DNA of 64,000 nucleotides from Streptomyces litmocidini (lineage in GTDB: Bacteria > Actinomycetota > Actinomycetes > Streptomycetales > Streptomycetaceae), in NCBI RefSeq assembly GCF_014649755.1, contig NZ_BMTQ01000007.1, forward strand, positions 62,001-126,000, written 5' to 3'. Positions 7,881-16,223 of the stretch are shown here, piece after piece. The position numbers and the translations under genes were made by a program. How positions within the stretch are numbered: the stretch's first letter is position 1; each line of letters opens with the position of its first letter. The notes beneath the pieces are model-generated. The model was not told the origin of the DNA, did no database searches, and saw only the letters and a list, made by a program, of their open reading frames with translations.

Positions 7881-8261
7881 ATGCGGATCGGCGAGCTGTC
7901 CGAACGCACCGGCACGCCGCGCAGACTGCTGCGGTACTACGAGGAGCAGGGTCTCATCGTCGCGGACCGGCTGCCGAACGGCTACCGGGTCTACGACGAG
8001 TCGGACGTGGACCGGGTGGCGCAGATCCGGGGCCTGCTCGACGCCGGCCTGCCGACCCGGATCATCAAACAGATCCTCCCGTGCCTGGACAAGCCGAGGG
8101 TCATCCACTTCCCCGACGCGACCCCGGAGATGCTGGAGACCCTGGAGAACGAGCGGGACCGGATGACCGCCCGGATCCGCTGTCTGACGCGGAACCGGGA
8201 CGCGGTGGCGGAGTACCTCTCCGTGGTGCGGGAGAAGTTGGCGGCGGGCCCGTCGGCGTAG
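7881..8261 (+). CDS. MerR family transcriptional regulator
   Basis: 126 aa. The N-terminal winged HTH reads MRIGELSERTGTPRRLLRYYEEQGLI followed by a YRVYDESDVDRVAQIRGLLDAGLPTR wing, typical of MerR proteins, then a dimerisation coiled coil (TPEMLETLENERDRMTARI). There is no C-terminal cysteine cluster or effector domain, so it belongs to the short class that senses via an unknown ligand. A GGAGG site precedes the ATG. It is probably the regulator of the divergent MFS exporter through the palindrome at 7833-7854. Confidence 0.9.
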   Translation: MRIGELSERTGTPRRLLRYYEEQGLIVADRLPNGYRVYDESDVDRVAQIRGLLDAGLPTRIIKQILPCLDKPRVIHFPDATPEMLETLENERDRMTARIRCLTRNRDAVAEYLSVVREKLAAGPSA

Positions 8262-8316
8262 ACCGGGCGGCCGGCGCGGTGCGCACGGGCGGCCCGGCCG
8301 GGTGGAGGAGTCGGCT

Positions 8317-10074
8317 CTACGCCTCGTACGCCCGGTTCACGGCGGAGAGGACGGCCTGCACGGAGGCGGTGAGGACGGAGGTGTCCAGGCCCGCGCCCCA
8401 GGCGGTGCGGTCCCCCACCCGGCACTCGGCGTAGGCGGCGGCCTCGCCCGCGCTGCCGGTGGTGACGGCGTGTTCGGCGAAGTCGAGCACGTCGACGGTG
8501 CCGGGGACTTCGGCCCGCGCGAGGGCGTCGGTCAGGGCGGCGAGCGGTCCGTTGCCCCTGCCCTCCGCCGGTGCGGTGCGCTCGCCGACGCGCAGGACGC
8601 AGCGGAAGCGGTGCCCGCCCGACGCGTCGCGGTCGGTGCTCCAGGACTCCAGGGCGACGGGGCCCGCGCCCCGGCCGGGCTCCAGGTAGACCGTGCGGAA
8701 GATCGCGCGCAGGTCGTCGGGGGCGGCTTCGCGGCCCGTGTCGTCGGTCACCGCCTGGACGGCGCGGGAGACGTCCGGACGCATCCGCTCCGGCAGGTCG
8801 AGGCCGTGGTGGGTGCGGAGCAGATGGGCGACTCCGCCCTTGCCGGACTGGGAGTTGACGCGGATGACGGCCTCGTAGCCGCGTCCGAGGTCGGCGGGGT
8901 CGAGGGGCAGGTAGGGCACGTTCCAGGGGGCGAGTTCCGGCGGGATGCCGGCCTCGGCGGCGTCCTTGGCGTGCCGGGCGAGGCCCTTGCTGATGGCGTC
9001 CTGGTGGGTGCCGGAGAAGGCGGTGTGGACGAGCTCGCCCGCGTAGGGGTGCCGGGGGTGGACGGGGAGCCGGTTGCAGTACTCGACGACGTCCCGGACG
9101 GCGTCGATGTCGGAGAGGTCGAGCATGGGGTCGACGCCCTGGGCGTAGAGGTTGAGCGCGAGGGTCACCAGGTCGACGTTGCCGGTGCGTTCGCCGTTGC
9201 CGAAGAGGCAGCCCTCGACGCGCTGGGCTCCGGCGAGGACGGCGAGTTCGGCGCAGGCGACGCCGGTGCCGCGGTCGTTGTGGGGGTGGACGGAGAGGAT
9301 CACGGAGTCGCGGCGGGCGAGGTGGCGGTGCGCGTACTCGACCTGGTCGGCGTAGACGTTGGGGGTGGAGATCTCGACGGTGGCGGGCAGGTTGTGGGTG
9401 ACCGGCCGGTCGGGACTCGCGTCCCACAGGGCGGTGAGGCCGTCGCAGAGCTCCAGGACGTAGTCCGGTTCGGTGAGGTTGAAGGTCTCCGGGGAGAACT
9501 GGAAGCGGATGTCGGCGTCGGGGCGGGCCTCGGCGAGCCGCGCCATGAGCGTGGCGGCCTCGTGGACGGTGTGCCGGACCTCGGCGCGGTCGCGGCCGAG
9601 GACGGTGTCGCGCCAGACGGGCGAGGTCGCGATGTAGAGGTGGACGACGGCCCGGGGCAGGCCTTCGAGGGCGGCGAAGGTGCGTTCGACGAGTTCGGGG
9701 CGGGCCGGGGTGAAGACGACGGGGGTGACGTCGTCGGGGACGGCTCCGGAGGCGACGAGGCCGGCGAGGTGGCGGACGAAGTCGAAGTCGGCGCGGCTGG
9801 CGGAGGGGTAGCCGACCTCGATCTCCTTGAAGCCGGTGCGGACGAGCAGGTCGAAGAAGCGGTGCTTGCGGTCGGTGTCCATGGGTTCGGCGAGCGCCTG
9901 GTTGCCGTCGCGGAGGTCGACGGGGACCCAGAGCGGGGCGCGCTCCAGGCGGGCGGCGGGCCAGCGACGGTCGAACTCGGGGACGTGGACGCGGTCCTGG
10001 AAGGGGCGGTAGCGGTGGTACGGCATGGGGCCGGGGCGCTGGGGGTTGCGGATCATGGCGGGTACCGTACCCAC
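8317..10074 (-). CDS. leuA: 2-isopropylmalate synthase
   Basis: 585 aa, the usual length for actinobacterial LeuA type 2. The HMGL-like TIM barrel carries PLWVPVDLRDGNQALAEPM (catalytic Arg and metal-binding Asp), FKEIEVGYPSASRADFDFVR, SPETFNLTEPDY and SVHPHNDRGTGVACAELAVLAG (metal-binding HxH). The C-terminal LeuA dimer/leucine-feedback domain is present. It condenses acetyl-CoA with 2-oxoisovalerate, the first committed step of leucine synthesis. GTG 10074 is chosen because GAGGAG lies 7 nt upstream; ATG 10056 lacks a well-placed site. It is divergent from a FadR-type regulator across direct repeats. Confidence 0.95.
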   Translation of the reverse strand: MGTVPAMIRNPQRPGPMPYHRYRPFQDRVHVPEFDRRWPAARLERAPLWVPVDLRDGNQALAEPMDTDRKHRFFDLLVRTGFKEIEVGYPSASRADFDFVRHLAGLVASGAVPDDVTPVVFTPARPELVERTFAALEGLPRAVVHLYIATSPVWRDTVLGRDRAEVRHTVHEAATLMARLAEARPDADIRFQFSPETFNLTEPDYVLELCDGLTALWDASPDRPVTHNLPATVEISTPNVYADQVEYAHRHLARRDSVILSVHPHNDRGTGVACAELAVLAGAQRVEGCLFGNGERTGNVDLVTLALNLYAQGVDPMLDLSDIDAVRDVVEYCNRLPVHPRHPYAGELVHTAFSGTHQDAISKGLARHAKDAAEAGIPPELAPWNVPYLPLDPADLGRGYEAVIRVNSQSGKGGVAHLLRTHHGLDLPERMRPDVSRAVQAVTDDTGREAAPDDLRAIFRTVYLEPGRGAGPVALESWSTDRDASGGHRFRCVLRVGERTAPAEGRGNGPLAALTDALARAEVPGTVDVLDFAEHAVTTGSAGEAAAYAECRVGDRTAWGAGLDTSVLTASVQAVLSAVNRAYEA

Positions 10075-10110
10075 TCCTCAGCTCCTCAGACAAGTACTCC
10101 TCAGACAAGT
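10074..10110. promoter_or_regulatory. Tandem direct repeats between leuA and a GntR-family gene
   Basis: Two identical 14-bp copies of CTCCTCAGACAAGT lie at 10082-10095 and 10097-10110, spaced by one turn and a half (15-bp period). A third partial copy (CTCCTCAG) is at 10074-10081. The position between divergent leuA and the FadR-type regulator suggests an operator array, although the leuA ribosome site also overlaps it. Confidence 0.6.
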
Positions 10111-10237
10111 TCGTCGACTTCGGGTACATTCCTGGCAGCGTCCCCGCGATCCGGCGGACGCGTCCACGGTCCGGACCGCGCGCCCGCGGCCCGGACCGGC
10201 GGAGAAACACCGGACCGTCAGAGAATCAGGTGACCCC

Positions 10238-10930
10238 ATGCCGCTCGATGCCCTGCGCCCCAGCCCCCTGGTCGAACAGGCGGCCGAGCGGCTGCGCGAG
10301 CAGATCGTCCGGGGCCACTGGCCGGTCGGCACGAAACTCCCCGGCGAGACGACGCTCGCCAAGGAGCTGGGCGTGGGGCGCTCCACGGTCCGCGAGGCGC
10401 TGCGGGCCCTGGCGGGCGCGGGCCTCGTGCAGCCCCGGCAGGGGGCGGGCGTCTTCGTGACCGCGACCCGGCCGACGGAGGACTGGCCGGCCCGCCTGCG
10501 CAGGGCGGCGGTGACGGACGTGTACGAGGTGCGGATGCTGGTCGAGGTGGAGGCGGCGCGCCTCGCGGCGCTGCGCCGGACCGAGGCGGACGTGACGGCG
10601 ATGCGGGAGGCGCTGGCGGGGCGGCGGGGGGCCGCCGAGGGCGACGACGCGGCCTTCGTGGACGCCGACATCGCCCTGCACGCGGCGATCGTGGCCTCGG
10701 CCCGCAACCCGGTCCTGACCGATCTGTTCGGGGAGTTCGCGCCGGTGCTCCGCGAGGGCCTGATCGAACTCCTGGACCTGCTCGGGCTCCGGGGCACGGA
10801 CCTGCGGCACGGCGAGGACGCCCACGCCGACGTGGTCCGGGCGGTGGAGGCGGGCGACCCCGAGGAGGCCGCGCGCCTGACGCGGAAGGAACTGGAGTCC
10901 ACGCTCGCCCTGCTCCAGTCGGCGCCCTGA
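10238..10930 (+). CDS. GntR/FadR-subfamily transcriptional regulator
   Basis: 230 aa. The N-terminal winged HTH contains GHWPVGTKLPGETTLAKELGVGRSTVREALRALAGAGLVQPRQG, the standard GntR signature. It is followed by an all-helical FCD ligand domain with VYEVRMLVEVEAARLAA, DADIALHAAIVASARNPVL and HADVVRAVEAGDPEEA, including the Asp/His residues that usually bind a metal. FCD regulators sense organic acids or acyl-CoA. The gene is divergent from leuA and may control it or another carboxylate pathway; this is inferred from position only. The start is the ATG at 10238 with a weak CAGG site. Confidence 0.9.
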   Translation: MPLDALRPSPLVEQAAERLREQIVRGHWPVGTKLPGETTLAKELGVGRSTVREALRALAGAGLVQPRQGAGVFVTATRPTEDWPARLRRAAVTDVYEVRMLVEVEAARLAALRRTEADVTAMREALAGRRGAAEGDDAAFVDADIALHAAIVASARNPVLTDLFGEFAPVLREGLIELLDLLGLRGTDLRHGEDAHADVVRAVEAGDPEEAARLTRKELESTLALLQSAP

Positions 10931-11024
10931 GCCCGCGAGGCGGTACGGGAACAGGCCGGGCCGACGAGGACGGCCGGCGAGGGGCGCCGGCCGATCGGGC
11001 CGGGCCGACGGGGACGGCCGGGGC

Positions 11025-11462
11025 CCCGCCGTCCTGGACGACCCGGTCGAGCAGAACGGCCGGCCGCTCGCGCCGGCGCGTCGAGCCCGGCGGGCAGCTC
11101 CGCCCGGCGGGCGGCCCCTCGACGCGCCGGGCGGGTCTCCGTGGAGAAGTCCTCGGCGACGCGCGCCCCGTCCCCGGTGGGCGCCACCCGCACGGCCCGG
11201 CGGTCCTCCGGACCGGGTTCGCGACGGACGGGGCCGAGGCGGGAGGTGCGGCCGGTGCGTCCGGTCGGGCTGGGCTCGGCGAGCCTCGGCTCGGTGCCGG
11301 GCCCGTCCCGGACGGGCCCGGCACCAGGACTCGGAGCGGCCGGCCCTGCCGCGGCGTCAGCCCCCGCTCCCCGCCCGCCTCGCCGTGGACCGCGTCCCCG
11401 CGGAACGCGCCGCGCACCGGCGCGGTGCCCGCGCTCGTCCTCCCGCCGCCGTCCCTCGCCAC
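11025..11462 (-). pseudogene. Decayed MarR-family regulator with frameshifts
   Basis: Three minus-strand segments in two frames line up with a MarR protein. In the frame of 11462: ERGLTPRQGRPLRVLVPG (helix before the recognition helix). In a second frame: VRREPGPEDRRAVRVAPTGD, then GARVAEDF (the winged-helix wing, normally RREPDPEDRRAVRVALT), then RRAELPAGLDAPARA. Back in the first frame: ERPAVLLDRVVQDGG (C-terminal dimer helix). At least two frame changes and a degraded DNA-recognition region mean no functional product. Sequencing error could explain single indels but not the substituted middle. Confidence 0.6.
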
Positions 11463-11495
11463 GCGGCGAGAACGCCTTCGCGGTGCGGACCGGTC

Positions 11496-11975
11496 TCATT
11501 CCATCCGGCGCGCGCCCTCCAGGACGGCCTGCCGGATGCGGTGGTAGGTGCCGCACCGGCAGATGTTGCGGATGGTGTCGAGGTCGGCCTCGGTGACCTC
11601 GCGTCCCGCCTCGCGCGCCCGGCGGACGGTGGCCACCGCGGCCATGATCTGGCCCGGCTGGCAGAAGCCGCACTGGGCGACGTCGAGGTCGAGCCAGGCC
11701 TCCTGCATGGGGTGGAGCGCTGCGCCGACGGTGTCCGGCAGGCCCTCGATGGTGGTGATCTCGTCGGTGGCGGCCACGTCGTCGACGCGCACGGCGCAGG
11801 GGGTGAACGCCTTGCCGTTGAGGTGGCTCGTACACGCCCGGCAGACGCCGACCCCGCAGCCGTACTTGGGGCCGGTGACGCCGAGGACGTCCCGGAGGAC
11901 CCAGAGGAGCCGGACGTCGCCCTCGACGTCGGCGGTGACGGCCTTGCCGTTCAGGATGAAGGTGTGCTGCGGCAC
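11496..11975 (-). CDS. (2Fe-2S) subunit of an isoquinoline 1-oxidoreductase-type molybdenum hydroxylase
   Basis: 159 aa. The plant-type ferredoxin cluster motif KYGCGVGVCRACTSHLNGKA (plus a downstream FTPCAV) is followed by the second [2Fe-2S] domain with CGFCQPGQIM and NICRCGTYHRI. This is the electron-transfer subunit of IorAB-type two-subunit xanthine-dehydrogenase-family enzymes. The GTG at 11975 has a TGGAG site and begins 14 nt after the stop of the large subunit, so they form an operon. It lacks a signal sequence and presumably travels with its partner. Confidence 0.92.
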   Translation of the reverse strand: MPQHTFILNGKAVTADVEGDVRLLWVLRDVLGVTGPKYGCGVGVCRACTSHLNGKAFTPCAVRVDDVAATDEITTIEGLPDTVGAALHPMQEAWLDLDVAQCGFCQPGQIMAAVATVRRAREAGREVTEADLDTIRNICRCGTYHRIRQAVLEGARRME

Positions 11976-11989
11976 GGGGGCTCCAGGTC

Positions 11990-14371
11990 TCAGATGGTGC
12001 GGTCGCGGCCGTCGGTGGGCGAGGCCGGGACGGGCGGGACGGTCGGCAGGGGCGTGAAGGCGAGCGGCTCGGCGTGGTTGACGGGGAAGACCGTCGGCAT
12101 CGTGCCGGTGGCCCGGCCGTAGGCGCAGGCGACGGCGGCCATGGCGCCGGCGACCGCCAGCTCCCCCGCGCCGCCCGGCTTGTCGCCGCTCGGCGGCATC
12201 ACGATGATCTCCAGCTCGGGCGGGGTGTTCCACTGCCGGGTGTAGAAGTACTGGTCCCAGCTGCCTTCCAGGAAGTGCCCCTCGCTCAGGTGGAGTCCGG
12301 ACGTCAGCGTGAGGGCGATGCCGTCGGCGATGCCGCCCATCATCTGGGCCTCCAGGCCGCGCGGGTTGACCGCGAGGCCGACGTCGACGGCGCAGACGAC
12401 CCTGGTCACGCGCGGCCCGGTGTACGCGCCCGGGATCGTGCGTCCGGTGGTCCCGGGCCGGCAGTCGATCTCGGCGAGGATCGCGACGGCGGAGTGGTAC
12501 TCGGTGTGGACGGCGATGCCCTGGCCCGTGCCGGCGGGCATGCTCCGGCCCCACTTCCCCGCTTCGGCGACCTTGTCGAGGACGGCGCGGGCCCGCGCGT
12601 CCTTGAGGAGCCGGCGCCGCATCGCGTACCCGTCCTGGCCCGTCCTCCCGGCCAGTTCGTCCATGACGAGTTCCTGGGCGCAGCGGACGTTGGGCGAGTA
12701 GATGTTCCGCATGGAGCCGGTGTTGAAGCCCTTGTCGGTCTCGGCCAGGAGCTGGGTGGTGACGCCGAGGTGGTAGGGGCTGACCTGGGTGAGCTGGAAC
12801 ATCGTCTCGGAGAAGCCGGCGTCGGCGACGGGCAGCCGGGCCGCCTCCGCGGTGAGGACCTCGCCGACGCCGTGCCCGAAGTCGGTGGCCACGGAGGTGT
12901 GGCGCTGCTCGTACGTGAGGACCTCGCCGAGCGAGTACGTGGCCCGGACCCGGGAGAGGGACATCGGGTGCGTACGGCCCTGGCGGAAGTCGTCGGTGCG
13001 GTGCCACATCAGCTTCACCGGCTTGCCGAGGGCCTTGGAGATCTCGGCGGCCTCGTGGGCGGCGTCGGAGAACAGCTTGCGGCCGAAGGAGCCGCCGCCC
13101 TCGGTGACGTGGACGCGGACGGCGGTGGGCGGCAGGCCGAGCTTGAGGGCGATCCGCTCCTGGGCGACGATCGGCGCCTTGAGGGAGGCCCAGATCTCGG
13201 CGGAGTCCCTCCGCACGTCCGCGATCGCGCAGTTGGTCTCCAGGGCGGCGTTGCTGGCGAAGTGGAAGGTGAAGCGGGCGTCGACCGCCTTGGTGAGGAG
13301 CGGCAGCGGCGGGACGACGAGCGGGAGTTCGGCCCGGCGGAGCTTCTCCAGGACCGTGGCGTCGGAGGCCCCCTCGGCCGTGCCCGGTCCCCAGTCGACC
13401 CGGAGGGCTCGGACGGCGTCGACGCACTGGCCGAAGGTGCGGCCGCGGACGGCGACGCCGGTGGAGACGGTGACGACGTCGGTGATGCCGGGCATGGCCA
13501 GGACCTCGGCGAGGTTGGCCACGGAGCGGACCGTGCCGTTGATGGTCGGCGGCCGGCAGACCATGGTGGGCAGCGCGTCCGGGACCTGGAGGTCCATGGC
13601 GAACTTCTTGCGTCCGGTGACCGCTTCGAGGGCGTCCACCCGGCGCTGCCCGGTGCCGATGACGCGGAAGCGGTCCGGGTCCTTGAGCGTGACCTCCACC
13701 GCCGCGTCGGTGAGGGCGGCGGCCTTGACGGCCAGTTCGCCGTAGCCGAGGAGCGCGCCGGCCGGAGAGAGGACGACGCCTGCCTTCGTGGTGAGGGTCC
13801 CGACGGCCTCGCCGAGGACGAGGGAGGCCGCGTGGAGGAGCCGTCCGCGGGCAAGGGCGGCGGCGACCCGGAGGGGGGTGTAGGTGGAGTAGGTGGTGTT
13901 GGAGCCGCCGGTGAGCTGGTTGAAGAGCAGCTCGGGCCGGGCGTCGGCGAGGGTGACCTTCACCTTGTCCAGGGGCAGGTCGAGCTCCTCCGCGACGATC
14001 ATGGCGCTGGAGGTGGTGACGCCCTGGCCGACCTCGGCGCGGGGCAGGGCGAAGTGGGCGGTGCCGTCGGTGTCGACGCGGATGGTGATGAGGTTGCTGG
14101 TGGGCAGGGCGGCGATGGTGAGCAGCTCGTTGAGGTCGAGGAGTTCGGCCGGTCCCGGCAGCGAGGGGACGAGGGCCGGCGTCGCCGCGGCGGCCGGGCG
14201 CGGGGCGAGGACCTCGGCGCCGAGCCGGGCGGCGACGGTGAGGGTGGGCGCGGCCAGGACGTACCCGAGGAACCGGCGCCGTCCGATGTCGGGTCCGCTC
14301 CCGCCCGCGGGACTTCCCTCCCCGGTGCCGCTCGTGTGGTCGTCGTCCCGCGCGGAGTGCCGCCTCGCCAT
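11990..14371 (-). CDS. Molybdopterin-binding subunit, isoquinoline 1-oxidoreductase beta type
   Basis: 793 aa. A twin-arginine signal (GRRRFLGYVLAAPTLTVAARL) starts near residue 30. The MoCo domain shows LPRAEVGQGVTTSSAMIVAEELDLP, LFNQLTGGSNTTYSTYTPLR, VHVTEGGGSFGRKLF and, near the end, GGAGELAVAGAMAA, where the Glu is the family's catalytic base position. The enzyme hydroxylates an N-heterocycle or oxidises an aldehyde using water, passing electrons to the small subunit. The Tat signal means the complex is exported to the outer membrane face. No MoCo cytidylyltransferase or XdhC chaperone is adjacent. Confidence 0.9.
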   Translation of the reverse strand: MARRHSARDDDHTSGTGEGSPAGGSGPDIGRRRFLGYVLAAPTLTVAARLGAEVLAPRPAAAATPALVPSLPGPAELLDLNELLTIAALPTSNLITIRVDTDGTAHFALPRAEVGQGVTTSSAMIVAEELDLPLDKVKVTLADARPELLFNQLTGGSNTTYSTYTPLRVAAALARGRLLHAASLVLGEAVGTLTTKAGVVLSPAGALLGYGELAVKAAALTDAAVEVTLKDPDRFRVIGTGQRRVDALEAVTGRKKFAMDLQVPDALPTMVCRPPTINGTVRSVANLAEVLAMPGITDVVTVSTGVAVRGRTFGQCVDAVRALRVDWGPGTAEGASDATVLEKLRRAELPLVVPPLPLLTKAVDARFTFHFASNAALETNCAIADVRRDSAEIWASLKAPIVAQERIALKLGLPPTAVRVHVTEGGGSFGRKLFSDAAHEAAEISKALGKPVKLMWHRTDDFRQGRTHPMSLSRVRATYSLGEVLTYEQRHTSVATDFGHGVGEVLTAEAARLPVADAGFSETMFQLTQVSPYHLGVTTQLLAETDKGFNTGSMRNIYSPNVRCAQELVMDELAGRTGQDGYAMRRRLLKDARARAVLDKVAEAGKWGRSMPAGTGQGIAVHTEYHSAVAILAEIDCRPGTTGRTIPGAYTGPRVTRVVCAVDVGLAVNPRGLEAQMMGGIADGIALTLTSGLHLSEGHFLEGSWDQYFYTRQWNTPPELEIIVMPPSGDKPGGAGELAVAGAMAAVACAYGRATGTMPTVFPVNHAEPLAFTPLPTVPPVPASPTDGRDRTI

Positions 14372-14618
14372 TCGGTGCGCCTTTCGCCGTGAACCGGGCA
14401 GGCTGCTGCCGGGTGTCCTCAGAGGCGACGATCATCGCTCATGTGCGGTGCCCCCGGGAGCCGTTCGGAAGTGGACGTCCTGCGGAGACGTCTCGCGAGG
14501 GGCGCCGGGCGGGTACGCGCCGGCCGTCTTCCAGAGGGCGGCGAGGGGGTGCGGCCGGAGCGTGCGGACGGGCACGAGGTCGCCCTCGACGTGTACCCCG
14601 GCCGGCGTGCGCCGCTGG

Positions 14619-15104
14619 TCACCCGACCGTCTCGCGGCCCTGCCGGGTGCGGCGGGTCCGGCCGGGCCGGCCCGTCCCGTACGGGAGTCGGGCTCCGGGG
14701 AGGAGACGCCGCAGGCCCTCCTCCCGGCGCGCGGGCCGCGCGGCCGAGCCGGAGCGCGCGAGGGTCGCGTCCGCGCCGGGGCGCGCGACGGAGCGGAGTC
14801 GCCGGTCCGAGCCGCGTCGTGCGCCCCGCTCCCGCCGTGCGACCGAGCCGGGTCGCGGAACGGCCCCACGGCTCCGCGGGCGGGCCCGGGGCCGCAGCCG
14901 GGCGCCCGAGCGGAGCTGGGCGCGGGAGATCCGGGCGCGCTGGCCGCCGCCGGCGATGAGGGCGTTGACGGAGGCCATCGGGTCCCCGCCGACCGACCTG
15001 GCGAGCAGCGCGCCGAGGACCAGCGGACCGAGGGCCACCGCGAGGGCCGAGCCGGTGGCGGTGACGTGCTGGAGGCGGCGGCCGCGCCGGGCGTCGAAGG
15101 TCAT
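14619..15104 (-). other. Possible small membrane protein or gene remnant
   Basis: The frame opens with MTFDARRGRRLQHVTATGSA followed by LAVALGPLVLGALLARSVGG, i.e. a basic start and one convincing hydrophobic helix, then DPMASVNALIAGGG. After about residue 60 it becomes an Arg/Gly/Ser-rich run that looks like translated non-coding DNA. It may be the 5' end of a decayed gene. I do not recognise the family. Confidence 0.25.
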
Positions 15105-15307
15105 GGCCCCAGTCCACCAGCGGGCTTCGGCCGCCGTATCGGTCGGCGTACTCAGCCGCCCGTGCCTCGCTACTCAGATGGCCTCCCGCACCGCTCCTCA
15201 AGGGCTCCCGCACCGGTGCTCCTTCGGCGGTCCTCGGGGGGCCGGGCGCGCCCGGGCGTCCCGGGCTTCCCGGGCTTCCCGGTGCAGGACGTGGGGGCGG
15301 GGCGACC

Positions 15308-15580
15308 GTGACGACGGGGACGGGAAGGGCCGGTGCGGCCGGAACTGGAGCGGCGGAGCACGACGGGCCGGCCGTGCTCGTCGTGCGGCACGAGGAGGAC
15401 GCCGGTTCCGGTCCGGTCGGCGGGCGCCTCGTACGGACCGGGCTCCGTCTCGGCGTGATCCGCGCCCGGGAGGGCGAGGCGCCCGCGGAGCCTCTCGGCG
15501 GCCACGCAGGGCTGCTCGTCCTCGGTGGGCCTGCCGACTGCGAGGACGACGGGGCCGCGCCGTGGCTCCCCACGGGAGGC
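15308..15580 (+). pseudogene. Truncated class I glutamine amidotransferase
   Basis: From the GTG at 15308 the frame reads DGPAVLVVRHEEDAGSGPVG, GRLVRTGLRLGVIRAREGEA, then HAGLLVLGGPADCEDDGAAPWLP. This is the recognisable first 90 residues of GuaA-like type 1 glutamine amidotransferases (Leu/Val strand, gly-rich GGP, acidic D-ED). The sequence then turns into Gly/Arg-rich text, and the nucleophile loop (GxCxG) and catalytic His-Glu are absent. Only the N-terminal third remains. Confidence 0.65.
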
Positions 15581-15735
15581 GGAGCCGGAACTCCGCGCGG
15601 TCCGGGGTCAGGTGTCCGGGGCGTGGGGTACGGCCGTCCGCGCCCACGCGGACGCGCGGGGCCTCCGAGAGCGGGGCTCCCGCCCCGGCGCGTACCGTAC
15701 GGGAACACGCACGTGAACGAAGGAGCCTCACCGTC

Positions 15736-16173
15736 ATGGCCGACTACCGGATCGAGACCGTCCGCACCGGGTACCGGAACTGGACCGCCCGCAACGACCG
15801 GGGCGCGGAGGTCCGGATGGCCGCCGCCGACGACGCGGACGCGCAGCCCTCGTTCACGCCCGTCGAGCTGCTGCTCGCGGCGATGGGCGGCTGCGGCGGC
15901 CTCGTCGTCGACCGGACGGCCCGGGCGGTGGACCACGACGACCTGCGGATCGTGGTGGAGTCGGTGTCGGGGCCGGAGGACGACGGCAGGGTGGGCCGGA
16001 TCCGGGTGAGCTACGAGTTCGACCTGCCGGACAACAATCCGAAGGCGGCCGAGGTGTTCGCCCGTGGGGTGCGGCTGACGCACGAGAAGTTCTGCACGGT
16101 GAGCCGGACCGTGGAGCACGGCGCGCGCGTGGAGGCGATCCTGCCGGACGGCACGGTCGGCTTCGAGGGCTGA
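15736..16173 (+). CDS. OsmC-family peroxidase
   Basis: 145 aa, normal length. The two family cysteines are present: LLLAAMGGCGGLVVDRTAR (peroxidatic position) and HEKFCTVSRTVEHG (resolving position), within an alpha/beta fold starting YRIETVRTGYRNWTARNDRG. OsmC/Ohr proteins reduce organic hydroperoxides using lipoyl or small thiol donors in the cytosol. A GAAGGAG site precedes ATG 15736. The last 16 bp of the gene are part of a 33-bp imperfect duplication that continues beyond the stop. Confidence 0.9.
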   Translation: MADYRIETVRTGYRNWTARNDRGAEVRMAAADDADAQPSFTPVELLLAAMGGCGGLVVDRTARAVDHDDLRIVVESVSGPEDDGRVGRIRVSYEFDLPDNNPKAAEVFARGVRLTHEKFCTVSRTVEHGARVEAILPDGTVGFEG

Positions 16174-16223
16174 GCCGCGGGCGGCGCGGGCGGTTTCGAG
16201 GGCCGGGCCGCGGGCGGCCCGGT
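16158..16223. repeat. 33-bp imperfect tandem duplication at the osmC 3' end
   Basis: Units 16158-16190 and 16191-16223 match closely (CGGCTTCGAGGGC versus CGGTTTCGAGGGC, then CCGCGGGCGGC in both). The second copy forms a GGGCCGC-GG-GCGGCCC hairpin between the convergent osmC and RraA-like genes, perhaps acting as a weak terminator. Confidence 0.7.

Noticed and set aside
10056..10056. ATG 10056 as the leuA start
   Set aside because: No ribosome site within normal distance; GTG 10074 has GAGGAG 7 nt upstream.
14389..16173. Plus-strand frame of 594 codons ending in OsmC
   Set aside because: Only the last 145 codons are OsmC, with its own ribosome site; the upstream part is Arg-rich non-coding text.
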